A DNA stretch of 64,000 nt from Rikenella microfusus (GCA_022736275.1 DZBJ01000014.1:1-64000), one strand, 5' to 3'. Shown: positions 48,476 through 57,387, numbered from the stretch's first letter. Notes: generated by a model from the sequence alone, not told the origin. Numbers and translations: made by a program.

Positions 48476-50255
48476 TGAAAGGAGTGCAGGTTTTATTATG
48501 ACAGACGGACTCCGGTTCACCTCTCTTCTGAAGCGAGTTGACCGGGATGGCACTCCACGGAAGCGGCTCCCGGGTGGTGTAAAGGTGGAAGAGATCTTCG
48601 GCAAGCAGCACGTTGATATTATAGAAATCTGACTGGTAGGTCCTGCGCCATACCGCAGGAGCAACATCTCCTCCGGTGAGCAGTGCCACCCGTGTCAGCG
48701 CAATCTCCGCCAGGCTCACCGATGATGGAACCGGATGATCAAACCATGAGGCATAGATCTTCATGAAGTCGTCAGCCTCCGACTCAATCCACCTGCCGTC
48801 CTCGCGGAAAGATCTGACATGCTCAGCCAGGCTGGCCATTGTCTCTCCCCACGACTCATCGGTCTCATAGAGCATGGTGACAGCCAGCAGAAGTGCCGCT
48901 GCATCTGAGAGGAAGCCCTGGCGCTGTAGCACCCCGTCACAGTATGAGTGGGCAAGAGCAGAACCCTCCCTGAAGGTTTCCATCAGTCGCCACACCAGTG
49001 TAACCGCATCGGCCTCCAGGTCAGGACGATCGAGATGTCTTCCTGCCTGGATCAGCGCCACAGCCGTCAGGGCGTTGAGGCCGCAAAGTATCTTGTCGTC
49101 GCGCGAGGGCTGGCTTCGCTTAAGCCTGGCTGCCAGCAGCTTCTCCTCAATGGCATCTATGCTGTCATTGTTCTTCCTGATGAGGTGGTTGAGGCCCTCG
49201 AAGTTGCCCCCGCTGCTTATTTTGTAGACCTCGCGGAACACGGCCAGCTCCTCAGGTGTCAGCAGGGAGGCAAGCTCATCTTCACTCCAGAGGTAAGTGG
49301 CACCCTCCCTGTGGTCGGTATCAGCATTGAAGGCCGAGACATACATCCCGTCATGAAGGAATGTCTCGCAGAGGCTCTTCACAATCTTTTCCGCCATCGT
49401 TTTGTATTGCTCTTTGCCCGTTACCCTGTGCGCCAGCGAGTAGCTCCACAAAGCCATCGCCTGGTCATAGAGCATCTTCTCGAAATGAGGTATTGTCCAT
49501 TCAGGATCGACACAGTAGCGGTAAATCCCTCCCTGCAGATGGTCATTCAGTCCGCGCATCATCATGGCGTCAAGGGTGGTGGTGACCATCTCCTTAAATG
49601 TTCCATCCTCGCTATTAACCGCCATGTAGTACAGCATGAAGAGGAGGGTGGAGTGGGGAGGGAATTTCTGTCCTGATCCGAAACCGCCGTTCTCAGAATC
49701 GAAATATTCTCCCAGGCTCTCAGTCAGCCTCTCAGGGTGGGCCGGGGGCGACTCCTGTTCTGAGGGGCTGAAGGGCCTTATGCTGTCGCCCCTCGACTGC
49801 ATGAACTCCTTCACTGCCTGTGCGATGTAAAGGAATGAATAGCGGTTACCGGAGGTGCGCAACGGGGCATAGGTCAGCGCATGTACCGGCTTCAGGTCAG
49901 GGGTGAGGAAAACATTCAGCGGCCATCCGCCGCTACCGGTCTGAGCCTGGATGAAATGCATCATGTACTGATCAATGTCAGGCCGCTGTTCACGGTCGAT
50001 CTTGATGCTGACGAAGTTGGCGTTGAGGTAGTCAGCAGTTTCCGGGTCAGAGAAAGCTTCGGCTGCCATGACGTGGCACCAGTGGCAGGTGGCATACCCT
50101 ACCGAGACAAGCAGCGGCTTATTCTCCGAAACGGCGTGATCAAGAGTCTCCCTGTTCCATTCCTGCCACCAGATCGGATTGCCGGCATGCTGCTTCAGGT
50201 AAGGCGATGAAGAAATGTTCAGGTTATTCTTTTCCCAGATACTGTTATTACCCAT
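48426..50255 (-). CDS. Thioredoxin-domain (DUF255/YyaL, SSP411-like) protein
   Basis: The 609-residue protein has an N-terminal thioredoxin-like domain with S-P-Y-L-K-Q-H-A near 17, C-H-W-C-H-V-M near 57, and S-G-G-W-P-L-N-V-F-L-T-P near 112. An (alpha/alpha)6 glycosidase-like region follows (H-F-E-K-M-L-Y-D-Q near 260). The family is widespread but has no proven reaction. It ends C-H-N-K-T-C near residue 590. The last 14 residues (A-G-Q-A-I-G-S-R-G-A-S-V-K-K) and the stop are encoded by intergenic repeat copy 8. At 609 residues it is shorter than typical members (about 680). Confidence 0.87.
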   Translation of the reverse strand: MGNNSIWEKNNLNISSSPYLKQHAGNPIWWQEWNRETLDHAVSENKPLLVSVGYATCHWCHVMAAEAFSDPETADYLNANFVSIKIDREQRPDIDQYMMHFIQAQTGSGGWPLNVFLTPDLKPVHALTYAPLRTSGNRYSFLYIAQAVKEFMQSRGDSIRPFSPSEQESPPAHPERLTESLGEYFDSENGGFGSGQKFPPHSTLLFMLYYMAVNSEDGTFKEMVTTTLDAMMMRGLNDHLQGGIYRYCVDPEWTIPHFEKMLYDQAMALWSYSLAHRVTGKEQYKTMAEKIVKSLCETFLHDGMYVSAFNADTDHREGATYLWSEDELASLLTPEELAVFREVYKISSGGNFEGLNHLIRKNNDSIDAIEEKLLAARLKRSQPSRDDKILCGLNALTAVALIQAGRHLDRPDLEADAVTLVWRLMETFREGSALAHSYCDGVLQRQGFLSDAAALLLAVTMLYETDESWGETMASLAEHVRSFREDGRWIESEADDFMKIYASWFDHPVPSSVSLAEIALTRVALLTGGDVAPAVWRRTYQSDFYNINVLLAEDLFHLYTTREPLPWSAIPVNSLQKRGEPESVCHNKTCTPFSRAGQAIGSRGASVKK

Positions 50256-50287
50256 AATGTTAATTACTTATCATGTTCAAAGCCTTC

Positions 50288-50321
50288 AGTTCCCGGTTCT
50301 TTCAGGCAATAGGCGGGAACT
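50288..50321 (-). terminator. Stem-loop after the DUF2141 gene
   Basis: AGTTCCCG (50288-50295) and CGGGAACT (50314-50321) form an 8-bp stem. Its loop contains a CAGGCAATAGG unit like those in the repeat family. It lies next to the stop of the DUF2141 gene; no T-tract. Confidence 0.4.
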
Positions 50322-50322
50322 T

Positions 50323-50778
50323 TCAGAGGATATACCGGACTTTGATCTTAAAGTTTTTTGATTGGCCCCGGGCCAGAACGAAACTGAATTTGTCGAATGA
50401 CGGCTTTGAAAGTCCGGTATGGTAATAACCGGAGAATCCGAATCCCTCCTTCGGCATCCCGAGGAAATTGTATTCCATCAGATAATTGTTGTTTTCGTCA
50501 TCAAGCAGGGCTATGCCGTAGATTCCCGGCTCAAGGCTGAACGAGACAGTCATGCTGCCGTTTATAATCTCTTTCTTGGGGAACTGGATTTCAAGAAAAG
50601 CTTCATCTTTCTGATAGCTCTCCTGGTCTTTAAAGATGCCCAGGGCGATCTGCCCTTTATCTGACCTGATGCCTGTGATGCTGACCTCCACATTCTGCGC
50701 ATCCAGACCCGCAGCAGGAATCAGCATCAGCAAAACCAGTATCTCCAGGACAGTAGTACTTTTAATCACTTCAATCAC
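50323..50778 (-). CDS. DUF2141 family exported protein
   Basis: The 151-residue protein has a signal peptide (L-E-I-L-V-L-L-M-L-I-P-A-A-G, cleavage near L-D-A-Q). An all-beta DUF2141 domain follows, with D-K-G-Q-I-A-L-G-I-F near 38, G-I-Y-G-I-A-L-L-D-D-E-N-N-N near 85, and P-K-E-G-F-G-F-S near 107. It is probably periplasmic or surface-exposed. Family function unknown. Confidence 0.85.
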   Translation of the reverse strand: MIEVIKSTTVLEILVLLMLIPAAGLDAQNVEVSITGIRSDKGQIALGIFKDQESYQKDEAFLEIQFPKKEIINGSMTVSFSLEPGIYGIALLDDENNNYLMEYNFLGMPKEGFGFSGYYHTGLSKPSFDKFSFVLARGQSKNFKIKVRYIL

Positions 50779-50839
50779 AGATCTTATTCACCATCCTCAT
50801 GCCAAAATCGAGACTTCTTTTGAAACCATGAACTTCAGG

Positions 50840-50950
50840 GCTTTGGGGTTCAACCGACAGTCCGCAGTCGGAAATATAAGCAGTCATTTGGTCCTGCCGA
50901 CTGCTGACTGCTGACAGAAAATCAAGACCTTCAGACTTCAGACCTTTATC
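50840..50950. repeat. Intergenic short-unit repeats, copy 9
   Basis: CCGACAGTCCGCAGTCGG hairpin-like sequence is followed by TGCCGACTGCTGACTGCTGAC and CTTCAGACTTCAGACC units between two minus-strand genes. Confidence 0.7.
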
Positions 50951-50952
50951 CC

Positions 50953-51495
50953 TCAACCCTCCATGTACGTGGCGTACTCTTCGATCTTCTTCTCCAGCCT
51001 CTGCCCGAGGTATTCGCTGCCTTCCCTCAGCGCCTCCAGTACCTGCTTCGAGTCATAGTAAAATTCAGTGATATGGGTCTTGCTCCATCTTTTTGGCGGT
51101 TTCTGCAGGTTGGTGATCCTGTCGGCCAGCTTCACCGCCCACACCTCTTTCCTGCACTGCCTTATCTTGGCCAGGCTGTCGGTCAGCCTGTAATCCTTCA
51201 ACAGCTTGGGATCCTTTGTCAGCGCCCATACCGCTTCAGCAACCTCGTCGCCAAAAACCTTCTCCAGCTCAGCTTTGGTGGTGGGTGTATCCTCAAGGGT
51301 GTCATGCAACAAGGCTGTCTGGATGGCAAACTTCAGGTCAAACCCGGGGGTGTGAGACGCTGCGGCGAACAGCTCCATCGCGACGTTGCTGAGGTGTACC
51401 ACATATGAATTTTTTGAGCCTTTGACCTTCTGAGTCCCGTGTTTTTCAGCCGCAAACCTGATGGCTTCCTGGTAGAGTGTCTGAATATCAGTCAT
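50953..51495 (-). CDS. HD-domain phosphohydrolase, small alarmone hydrolase-like
   Basis: The 180-residue protein is a stand-alone HD domain of RelA/SpoT hydrolase type. It shows Y-V-V-H-L-S-N-V-A near 31 with the first His, L-L-H-D-T-L-E-D-T near 62 with the HD pair and E-D, and K-L-A-D-R-I-T-N-L near 121. Stand-alone forms (MESH1/SAH) hydrolyse (p)ppGpp. No synthetase domain is present, so it would lower alarmone levels. The assignment is by motif order; substrate not proven. Confidence 0.85.
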   Translation of the reverse strand: MTDIQTLYQEAIRFAAEKHGTQKVKGSKNSYVVHLSNVAMELFAAASHTPGFDLKFAIQTALLHDTLEDTPTTKAELEKVFGDEVAEAVWALTKDPKLLKDYRLTDSLAKIRQCRKEVWAVKLADRITNLQKPPKRWSKTHITEFYYDSKQVLEALREGSEYLGQRLEKKIEEYATYMEG

Positions 51496-51574
51496 ATAAC
51501 TTGAGTCCTTTTCAGCGGATTAAGATAGTGAAAAATTCCTTGAGATAAATCACGCATAAATATATATGCCAGTT

Positions 51575-51651
51575 AGTATTATACTGAAGTCAGTTCCGGT
51601 TAGCCTGACCGCACCTGTCCGGTCAATCAGCAACCAGAATTTACTAACCGG
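51575..51651. promoter_or_regulatory. Nested inverted repeats in a 275-base gap
   Basis: CCGGTTAG (51596-51603) pairs with CTAACCGG (51644-51651). Inside it TGACCG (51606-51611) pairs with CGGTCA (51620-51625). Just before is the small palindrome AGTATTATACT. The gap lies between the divergently oriented HD-domain and DCC genes. It could be an operator array or a structured leader. Confidence 0.4.
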
Positions 51652-51770
51652 TAGTATACAAATAAGAAATACACATAAAAGTATAGCGGTTTCAGGTGCC
51701 GGCAACAGAGTGGATTGCTCTTCCGATTATGCATTTAGTCAATGGAACAAAATTCGCCTGAAGGTGTTAT

Positions 51771-52130
51771 TTGAATAGGAGTGGTACAATAGTGTATGAC
51801 AGCCAATGCAATCTCTGCAACAGCCAGGTGCGGTTCATAAAAAAGCGTGACAGGGGCAACCGGTTTCGTTATGTAGCATTGCAGTCAGGGGAAGGCAGAG
51901 AGATGCTGCGAGAGGCCGGACTGCCGGATAATGAGCTCGATACAGTCGTCTATGCAAAATCCGGCCGTCATTTCCTTCGCTCTACGGCTGTCCTTGGCAT
52001 ACTCAGGGACCTTGGCGGCGGATGGAGACTCCTCTGGTCGCTGGAGTTGGTACCGGCAGTCATCCGCGATTTCTTCTACCGCCTCGTTGCCCGTAACCGA
52101 CACCGGCTGATTCCACATACTAAAAGGTGA
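51771..52130 (+). CDS. DCC-family (DUF393) thiol-disulfide oxidoreductase-like protein
   Basis: The 119-residue protein has the family's Y-D-x-x-C-x-x-C motif (Y-D-S-Q-C-N-L-C-N near 9), the R-F-I-K-K-R-D helix, and F-R-Y-V-A-L-Q-S near 33. R-S-T-A-V-L follows near 69, and the end contains Y-R-L-V-A-R-N-R. The family is predicted to be redox-active but its targets are unknown. The start is uncertain: TTG at 51771 or GTG at 51789, since no ATG is available before the motif. Confidence 0.8.
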   Translation: MNRSGTIVYDSQCNLCNSQVRFIKKRDRGNRFRYVALQSGEGREMLREAGLPDNELDTVVYAKSGRHFLRSTAVLGILRDLGGGWRLLWSLELVPAVIRDFFYRLVARNRHRLIPHTKR

Positions 52131-52137
52131 CCGGTAT

Positions 52138-52150
52138 CCCGCTGCGGGAC
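52138..52150 (+). terminator. Small stem after the DCC gene
   Basis: TCCCGC and GCGGGA form a 6-bp stem with a one-base gap, just after the stop. Weak evidence for termination. Confidence 0.25.
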
Positions 52151-52301
52151 AATGACGGACCGGGCATGCACCGCCGGCACGGGCCGGTGAGTCTGGCGGG
52201 CATACTGAATCAACAATCTCTGCATTAACATCGTTTATTCCTCTCATGAACTTTCTGCAAAAACCGGGATTCTCAGTATCTTGCATTAAAATCACTTAAC
52301 T

Positions 52302-52589
52302 ATGGTACTAAGCACCTGCGGACTCAAATGCGATGAATGCGAATTCTACAATAAGACCTGTGCCGGCTGCCGCAACGTCACAGGAGCCACTTTCTGGGCC
52401 GTTGAGATGATGCCCTCAAAGGTATGCCCTCTGTATGACTGCGCGGTGAACCAGCGGGGTTACAACGACTGCGGCGACTGCACCGAGCTGCCCTGCGCCA
52501 CCTTCCTTCAGATGAAGGATCCTGCAACATCCGACGAGCAGCATCAGGCAATGATCGGTCAGAGAGTCGCCCTTCTGCGGATGAAATAA
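52302..52589 (+). CDS. DUF3795 cysteine-rich protein
   Basis: The 95-residue protein has ten Cys arranged as in DUF3795 (C-G-L-K-C-D-E-C near 6, then T-C-A-G-C-R near 19). It also has V-C-P-L-Y-D-C-A near 41, C-G-D-C near 57 and L-P-C near 64. The pattern suggests zinc or iron-sulfur binding. Function unknown. It is monocistronic, convergent with the DUF1846 gene. Confidence 0.85.
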   Translation: MVLSTCGLKCDECEFYNKTCAGCRNVTGATFWAVEMMPSKVCPLYDCAVNQRGYNDCGDCTELPCATFLQMKDPATSDEQHQAMIGQRVALLRMK

Positions 52590-52605
52590 ATAACCGGGGA
52601 CCTGA

Positions 52606-54129
52606 TCAGGAGATAAACAGGCTCTTGCTTGAATACTCCGGGTCACAGGTCAGGTTGACATTCAGCTTCCGCAGCCCGGCCTCATCACCCGGAGTGGGTA
52701 TGTGAGTCAGATGCACTTCACAGTCGCGCAGCAGCTTCAGCTGCTCCAGCGCCGCCTGGGCCGCAGGATTGAACAAGGCGCTTATCCCCAGCAGTATCAG
52801 TGTCTCCTCAACGTCGAGGCTGACAATCTTGCCGTTAAGGATGTCCTTCTTCAGGTATGTGACAGAGTCAATTAGCGTCTTTGGCAGCAGCAGCAGGCTG
52901 TCAGGCAGCCCCGCCAGATGCTTCGTCGAGTTCAGTACCAGGCTTGCCGCAGCATGCATCAGCGGCGAGTTCTTCCCGGTGATGATCGTCCCGTCATGCA
53001 GCTCTATCGCCGCCCCGCAGAAGAACCCGGCGTTGCCCTTGCCGCCCTTCTCGGCTTCCTTTGACGCTTTCCTGGCAGGCAGCACCACCACCCGGTCCTC
53101 ACCCTTCGCCTTTATCTTAGCCATCACCATGACAACCTGATCAAGGGTCTCCTTGTCTGCCAGTCCGAGAGCATACTCAACGGCACACCTGAAGTAGCGG
53201 CGGATGATCTCCTGATGCGCCGCCTCCTGTATGACAACATCATTCACTATGCCCGAGCTGGCGCGGTTAACCCCCATGTCGGTGGGTGACTGGTACATCG
53301 ACTCCCCTCCGGTGATCTTTTCAAGTATCCTCTTCAGGAGATGAAACGCCTCTATATCACGGTTGTAATTGACAATCTTAACGCCATATGCCTTCAGATG
53401 GTCCTCGTCAATCAGCACCTCATCCCTGAGATCAACAGTGGCGGCCTCATAGGCGATATTCACCTTGTGATCAATCGGCAAATCCCATATCGGGAAGGTC
53501 TCGAACTTGGCATATCCGGCCTTGACACCCCTCCTGTACTCATGGTAGAGGTTGCAGAGACATGTCGCCAGCTTGCCGCTTCCCGGCCCCGGACCCGTTA
53601 CTATCACTATGGGATTGGTGGTCTTGATGTATTCGTTCGCCCCGTATCCCTCATCGCTGACTATCTGGTCAACATCGGTGGGATAACCTTTGGTGGGATA
53701 ATGAAGGTAGACCTTGACGCCCCTGTGCTCCAGCTTGTTCTTAAATGCCTTCGCGGGCGACTGGTTCATGTAGCGGGTGATGACCACCGCCGTCACTTCT
53801 ATTCCCCATTCGCGGAAGTCATCAATGGTCTTAAGTGCATCAACGTCATAGGTTATGCCGAAGTCGGCCCTCACCTTTTTCCTCTCAATATCACCGGCAT
53901 GGATGCAGAGGATCACGTCGATCTTGTCTTTGAGCATCTGGAGGAGGCGCATCTTGACGTTGGGGTCGAACCCCGGCAGCACCCGCGCTGCGTGAAAATC
54001 ATACAGCAGCTTGCCCCCGAACTCGAGATAAAGCTTGTTGTTGAAACGATTTACCCTCTCAAGGATGGCAGATGTCTGCTCCCTGAGGTATCTCTCATTG
54101 TCAAATCCGACACGATTTGTCTCTGTCAT
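52606..54129 (-). CDS. DUF1846 family protein
   Basis: The 507-residue protein matches this conserved cytoplasmic family along its length (about 495-505). It shows G-F-D-N-E-R-Y-L near 8, a Y-L-E-F-G-G-K-L segment near 34, the nucleotide-binding-like V-T-G-P-G-P-G-S-G-K-L-A-T near 183, and S-P-T-D-M-G-V-N near 288. The P-loop-like G-P-G-P-G-S-G-K suggests phosphate or nucleotide binding. Its reaction is unknown. Confidence 0.9.
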   Translation of the reverse strand: MTETNRVGFDNERYLREQTSAILERVNRFNNKLYLEFGGKLLYDFHAARVLPGFDPNVKMRLLQMLKDKIDVILCIHAGDIERKKVRADFGITYDVDALKTIDDFREWGIEVTAVVITRYMNQSPAKAFKNKLEHRGVKVYLHYPTKGYPTDVDQIVSDEGYGANEYIKTTNPIVIVTGPGPGSGKLATCLCNLYHEYRRGVKAGYAKFETFPIWDLPIDHKVNIAYEAATVDLRDEVLIDEDHLKAYGVKIVNYNRDIEAFHLLKRILEKITGGESMYQSPTDMGVNRASSGIVNDVVIQEAAHQEIIRRYFRCAVEYALGLADKETLDQVVMVMAKIKAKGEDRVVVLPARKASKEAEKGGKGNAGFFCGAAIELHDGTIITGKNSPLMHAAASLVLNSTKHLAGLPDSLLLLPKTLIDSVTYLKKDILNGKIVSLDVEETLILLGISALFNPAAQAALEQLKLLRDCEVHLTHIPTPGDEAGLRKLNVNLTCDPEYSSKSLFIS

Positions 54130-54246
54130 TTAAGTCCCATGAATTATAACGATGCGCATTCCGATCAGCTTCCAATATTAAATAAATTTTCAGTTCATGA
54201 AATTTATCGGGTGATAAAATAATTTTTTGCGCAGCAAATTATGGTT

Positions 54247-54254
54247 TAGCTTTG
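54247..54254 (+). promoter_or_regulatory. Predicted -7 box (TAGCTTTG) for the small membrane protein gene
   Basis: An exact TAnnTTTG match. Transcription would start near 54260, after the TTG at 54252, which supports a downstream ATG as the start. Confidence 0.5.
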
Positions 54255-54311
54255 ATCATGGAAATGCACCGGGTTGCCGGCGCCGGATTTAATCAACTGA
54301 AAAATGAATTA

Positions 54312-54740
54312 ATGAAAAAGAGTAGAACTTTGATTCTGTTCCATATCGCAGTATGGATCGTGGCAATTCTTGTTGCCTGGTTCTTCAGCTCGGACAGTTT
54401 CCCGGGAATGCGACCATCGTACGTATTATTCTCAACCCTGGTACTGTCATTCTGGATGCTGGGGAGCTTTTACCTGTTTTACTTGTACCTGATGCCCGGG
54501 ATCCTGGCCGGAGGGAACAATTTGCCCTTCTGGCTGTATGCAATCATTTTCATTCTGATAATAATGCCCGTTGCTGGTATTGCCCTTCTTTTGATGACAC
54601 AGACCAGTGCACTGAACCTTTCAGAGCTCCTGCCTTTGGAGGGAGTGCTGCCTTACCTGGGAAGCGTGAGCGTCACCCTCGCCTGCAGTGGTCTGGGCGC
54701 ACTCAGCCGCCTGTTGCTTAGACGGTACCACACCTCATGA
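54312..54740 (+). CDS. Four-helix membrane protein resembling the N-terminus of a LytS-type sensor kinase
   Basis: From the ATG at 54312 (142 residues) the protein has four hydrophobic segments (about 6-25, 37-60, 70-92, 110-130). The order, with F-Y-L-F-Y-L-Y-L-M-P-G-I after the second, recalls the membrane part of Bacteroidota LytS/YehU-type histidine kinases. No kinase domain follows; the frame stops after L-L-L-R-R-Y. It may be a free-standing membrane protein or a truncated kinase. ATGs at 54258 and 54264 are also possible. Confidence 0.5.
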   Translation: MKKSRTLILFHIAVWIVAILVAWFFSSDSFPGMRPSYVLFSTLVLSFWMLGSFYLFYLYLMPGILAGGNNLPFWLYAIIFILIIMPVAGIALLLMTQTSALNLSELLPLEGVLPYLGSVSVTLACSGLGALSRLLLRRYHTS

Positions 54741-54874
54741 ACTGACCTGTAATCTTTCTGGCGGAGAGAAATTTGACCAACATTATTGAGGCAGGATATT
54801 AAAGTCTGCCCCGCCGGCGCACGGGTGTCCGATGGTTACACAGGCTGACTTGTCTGCAGACCGGTGTTCCGGCG

Positions 54875-55843
54875 TTAACCCGGCTGGTTAGCCTCCCTTT
54901 GTCTCTGCCTTATGGCCTCGCATCTGAGTGCAAGATGCTCAATCTCCTTCCTTCGGGCAAGTACATCAAGCCATTCTGCAGGGATTGTCTCATAACCGTA
55001 CAACAGCCCTGCCAGGCCGCCTGCTACGGCAGCCGTTGTGTCGGTGTCGCGGCCGAGATTGACTGCCTTAAGCACTGCAGCGCTGTAGCTCTTTGTCTTC
55101 ATGATGCACCAGATGGCAGCCTCAAGCGTATCAACCACATATCCTGAGCTTCTTATCTTCTCTTCGGGAAGATCATGGATGTTCGCCTTCAGGATCCTAC
55201 TGAAGTGACCAATCTCCACCTCGCTTATTCTGAACGATGCCAGCTGTGCAGTAGTCTGGGTCCGGAGCGACCTGTAAGCCTCGGTCTTATCCATGCCCAT
55301 TGAAATGTACCTGGCAAACTCGAGATAAATGAAGCAGGAGATTACAGACCGTATATGCCTGTGGGTCAATGAAGAGACCTGTGCTGTCAGGTGGTAACGC
55401 TCCTTCTCAGGAATACCGGAGATATGGAACAGCAGAGGCAGTATCCTCATCAGCGAGCCGTTGCCGTTCGACCAGTCGCCGTCGTCGCCGGCTGTCGCCG
55501 GATCTACCCCGGAATGTATGCGTGAGAGCGCCCTCCATGTGATTCCCCCTATGTCAAAGATTTTCCCGTGGGCACTCCAGTAGCCCTTGCGGTGCCACCT
55601 GACAAAGTTCTGCCCGATGGTGTTGAGGTCAAATCCCTCCGTCAGCGCCTCCGCCAGGCAGAATGAGAGAGAGCTGTCATCTGACCATGTCCCTGGAGGC
55701 TGGTTGTGTGTCCCGTGACCTCTCATATCCACTACCGGGTCTATGCGGAGCTCCTCCCTTGACCGGAACTCCACGGGAACACCAAGAGCATCGCCAACGG
55801 CAACACCTAAAAGCACATCCTTGTAAATATTTCTATCGCTCAT
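54875..55843 (-). CDS. ADP-ribosylglycohydrolase family protein
   Basis: The 322-residue protein has the DraG-type all-helical fold with its Mg ligands. Visible motifs are G-D-A-L-G-V-P-V-E-F near 17, W-S-D-D-S-S-L near 53, N-G-S-L-M-R near 128, and L-G-R-D-T-D-T-T-A-A-V-A-G-G near 270. Members remove ADP-ribose from proteins, DNA ends or small molecules. No ADP-ribosyltransferase is nearby, so its target is unknown. Confidence 0.9.
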   Translation of the reverse strand: MSDRNIYKDVLLGVAVGDALGVPVEFRSREELRIDPVVDMRGHGTHNQPPGTWSDDSSLSFCLAEALTEGFDLNTIGQNFVRWHRKGYWSAHGKIFDIGGITWRALSRIHSGVDPATAGDDGDWSNGNGSLMRILPLLFHISGIPEKERYHLTAQVSSLTHRHIRSVISCFIYLEFARYISMGMDKTEAYRSLRTQTTAQLASFRISEVEIGHFSRILKANIHDLPEEKIRSSGYVVDTLEAAIWCIMKTKSYSAAVLKAVNLGRDTDTTAAVAGGLAGLLYGYETIPAEWLDVLARRKEIEHLALRCEAIRQRQREANQPG

Positions 55844-56016
55844 CGTTGCGGGATTCAGGCTCTTCTCCGGGATGTATTGTCCTCTAAAGATATAAAAATT
55901 CCCGCAAACAAATTGCCTTTTGCTAATAGCCGCGAGGCTTTCACAAATGCATTATTATTCGCCGGGGCTTCCACACAGTGATACACCTGGCGGGGGCTTC
56001 CGCAAAGGCATGACCC

Positions 56017-56831
56017 TTACTTCTTCAGTACTCTGTCAGCTGCAATTTTGCCGGTAAGGACAGACATCGGAACGCCTCCGGGACTGTAAACTCACTGTCC
56101 GGCCTGATACACTGAGGGTATCGGTGTCAGCACTGCACGGTCAGCCTGCCTACACCACCCCTGGGATAGAAATACTCGAGATACAATGAAAAGTAGCCTA
56201 AGGCAAAGAATGAGGGAGTGTTCTTGAAAAAATGCTGGGTGATCATGTCCCTCAGTGAGTTATCTTTAATGATGCTCTTCAGATAATCCTTAACCGGGGC
56301 ATTCATGCCGTTTATTTTCCTGATGGTCATAATGAACCTGGGAAGCCAGGGCAGCAGCTTTTTGAAGATGAAGCCTCTGTCTTGTTTCAGGTCCTTGAAA
56401 AAAGAATTCTCAATGCCATAGAGCACATCGATGTGCCTGATCACTTTCCGGATGATCCCTATTACCTCATCAATCTCACCGTCACTTTCAGGGTAGAATT
56501 TTTTCAGGAGGTCGCTGTATTCCGACAGGCTTTCGGGGTTCTCAAAATGCATTATCTCATTGCCAATACCCGGGGAAACCTGGCTTTTCACAACCTCGAG
56601 GTGAATGCCCAGATCCTTGAGCATTGGAAAAATAATGCCTGCGTCGAGCAGTGCCCTCACTCCGGCATCAAAATGAAATCCGTTCCGGGTGAACGTATTG
56701 ACCAGGCCTCCGCACTCCCTGTTTTTTTCAATCAGCAGCACTTTCCGGCCTGAGCGGGCCAGGTAGGTGGTGGCAGTCAGGCCGGCAATACCTGCGCCAA
56801 CAATGATTGTATCGTAATGATTGTCAGTCAT
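56017..56831 (-). pseudogene. Phytoene-desaturase-like FAD oxidoreductase with internal deletion
   Basis: From the ATG at 56831 the frame gives a Rossmann start (T-I-I-V-G-A-G-I-A-G-L-T-A) and E-K-N-R-E-C-G-G, and runs to Y-F-Y-P-R-G-G-V-G-R-L, then stops at 56127. A different frame from about 56142 down to 56017 encodes the normal C-terminus of the same family (Y-Q-A-G-Q, a stop where W is expected at 56092-56094, then Y-S-P-G-G-V-P-M-S-V-L-T-G-K-I-A-A). About half the gene is missing, the frames differ, and there is an added TGA, so it cannot make the enzyme. It is the last gene of the operon starting at 60865. Confidence 0.85.
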
Positions 56832-56838
56832 GACCTCC

Positions 56839-57387
56839 TCAGTGAGTGATTTCGTCAACCGGGTTCCGGACGGGTTTCTCGCCGGACAGATCATTCAGAC
56901 CTGTCATCTCAACCGTTTTTTCCCAGAGCTCGCAGGCAGCCTCTCTGTCGAGTGCCGGCGGTGCCGGCTCCTCTTCGGTTGTCAGGTTAAAGAATTTTCC
57001 GCTTACATTTTCAACCTCCTTTGATGCTCCGAGATAGTATAATGCTTCGGCTGATATCTCAGGTGATTTCAATGTTTTGTCAAAGAAATTTCTTTTAAAC
57101 CACCGGCAGACAGGACCGTTTCCCTGACCTGTATCGGTTCTTACAGCCCCCGGATGCATTGTATTTATTGATACACCCGTGTTCCTGAAATACTCATCAA
57201 ATAAAATCATAGAGAGAAGCTGTGCTGTTTTGGCGGAACCGTAACTCTTCAATCCCGTATATCTTCGTTTTTCCCAGTTCAGGTCATCGAGCCTTAATCC
57301 CCAGGCTGCAAAACGGTGTCCTTCCGAGCCAACCATGATAATCCTGACAATGATAAGGAGCAGTTGAAGTTTTAAGCTGATAATCAA
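56839..57387 (-). pseudogene. SDR gene lacking its N-terminal half
   Basis: The 182-residue frame has only the second half of a retinol-dehydrogenase-like SDR. It shows I-I-M-V-G-S-E-G-H-R-F with the catalytic Ser strand, then K-S-Y-G-S-A-K with the catalytic Tyr/Lys, and N-T-M-H-P-G-A-V-R-T-D. The nucleotide-binding TGxxxGIG half (about 110 residues) is absent. In its place are about 15 hydrophobic residues of unrelated sequence right after the phosphoesterase stop. It cannot bind cofactor normally. A composition change, AT-rich upstream and GC-rich downstream, coincides with the junction near 57350. Confidence 0.75.

Noticed and set aside
48948-49676. A 242-codon plus-strand frame opposite the thioredoxin-domain gene
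   Set aside because: No domain or start signal; it mirrors the conserved minus-strand gene.
51566-51778. A 70-codon plus-strand frame before the DCC gene
   Set aside because: It runs through the inverted repeats, has no domain and a composition unlike the genes around it.
53341-54222. A 293-codon open frame on the plus strand opposite the DUF1846 gene
   Set aside because: The minus-strand protein shows conserved family motifs over its full length, and the plus frame shows no domain. It is a codon-bias shadow.
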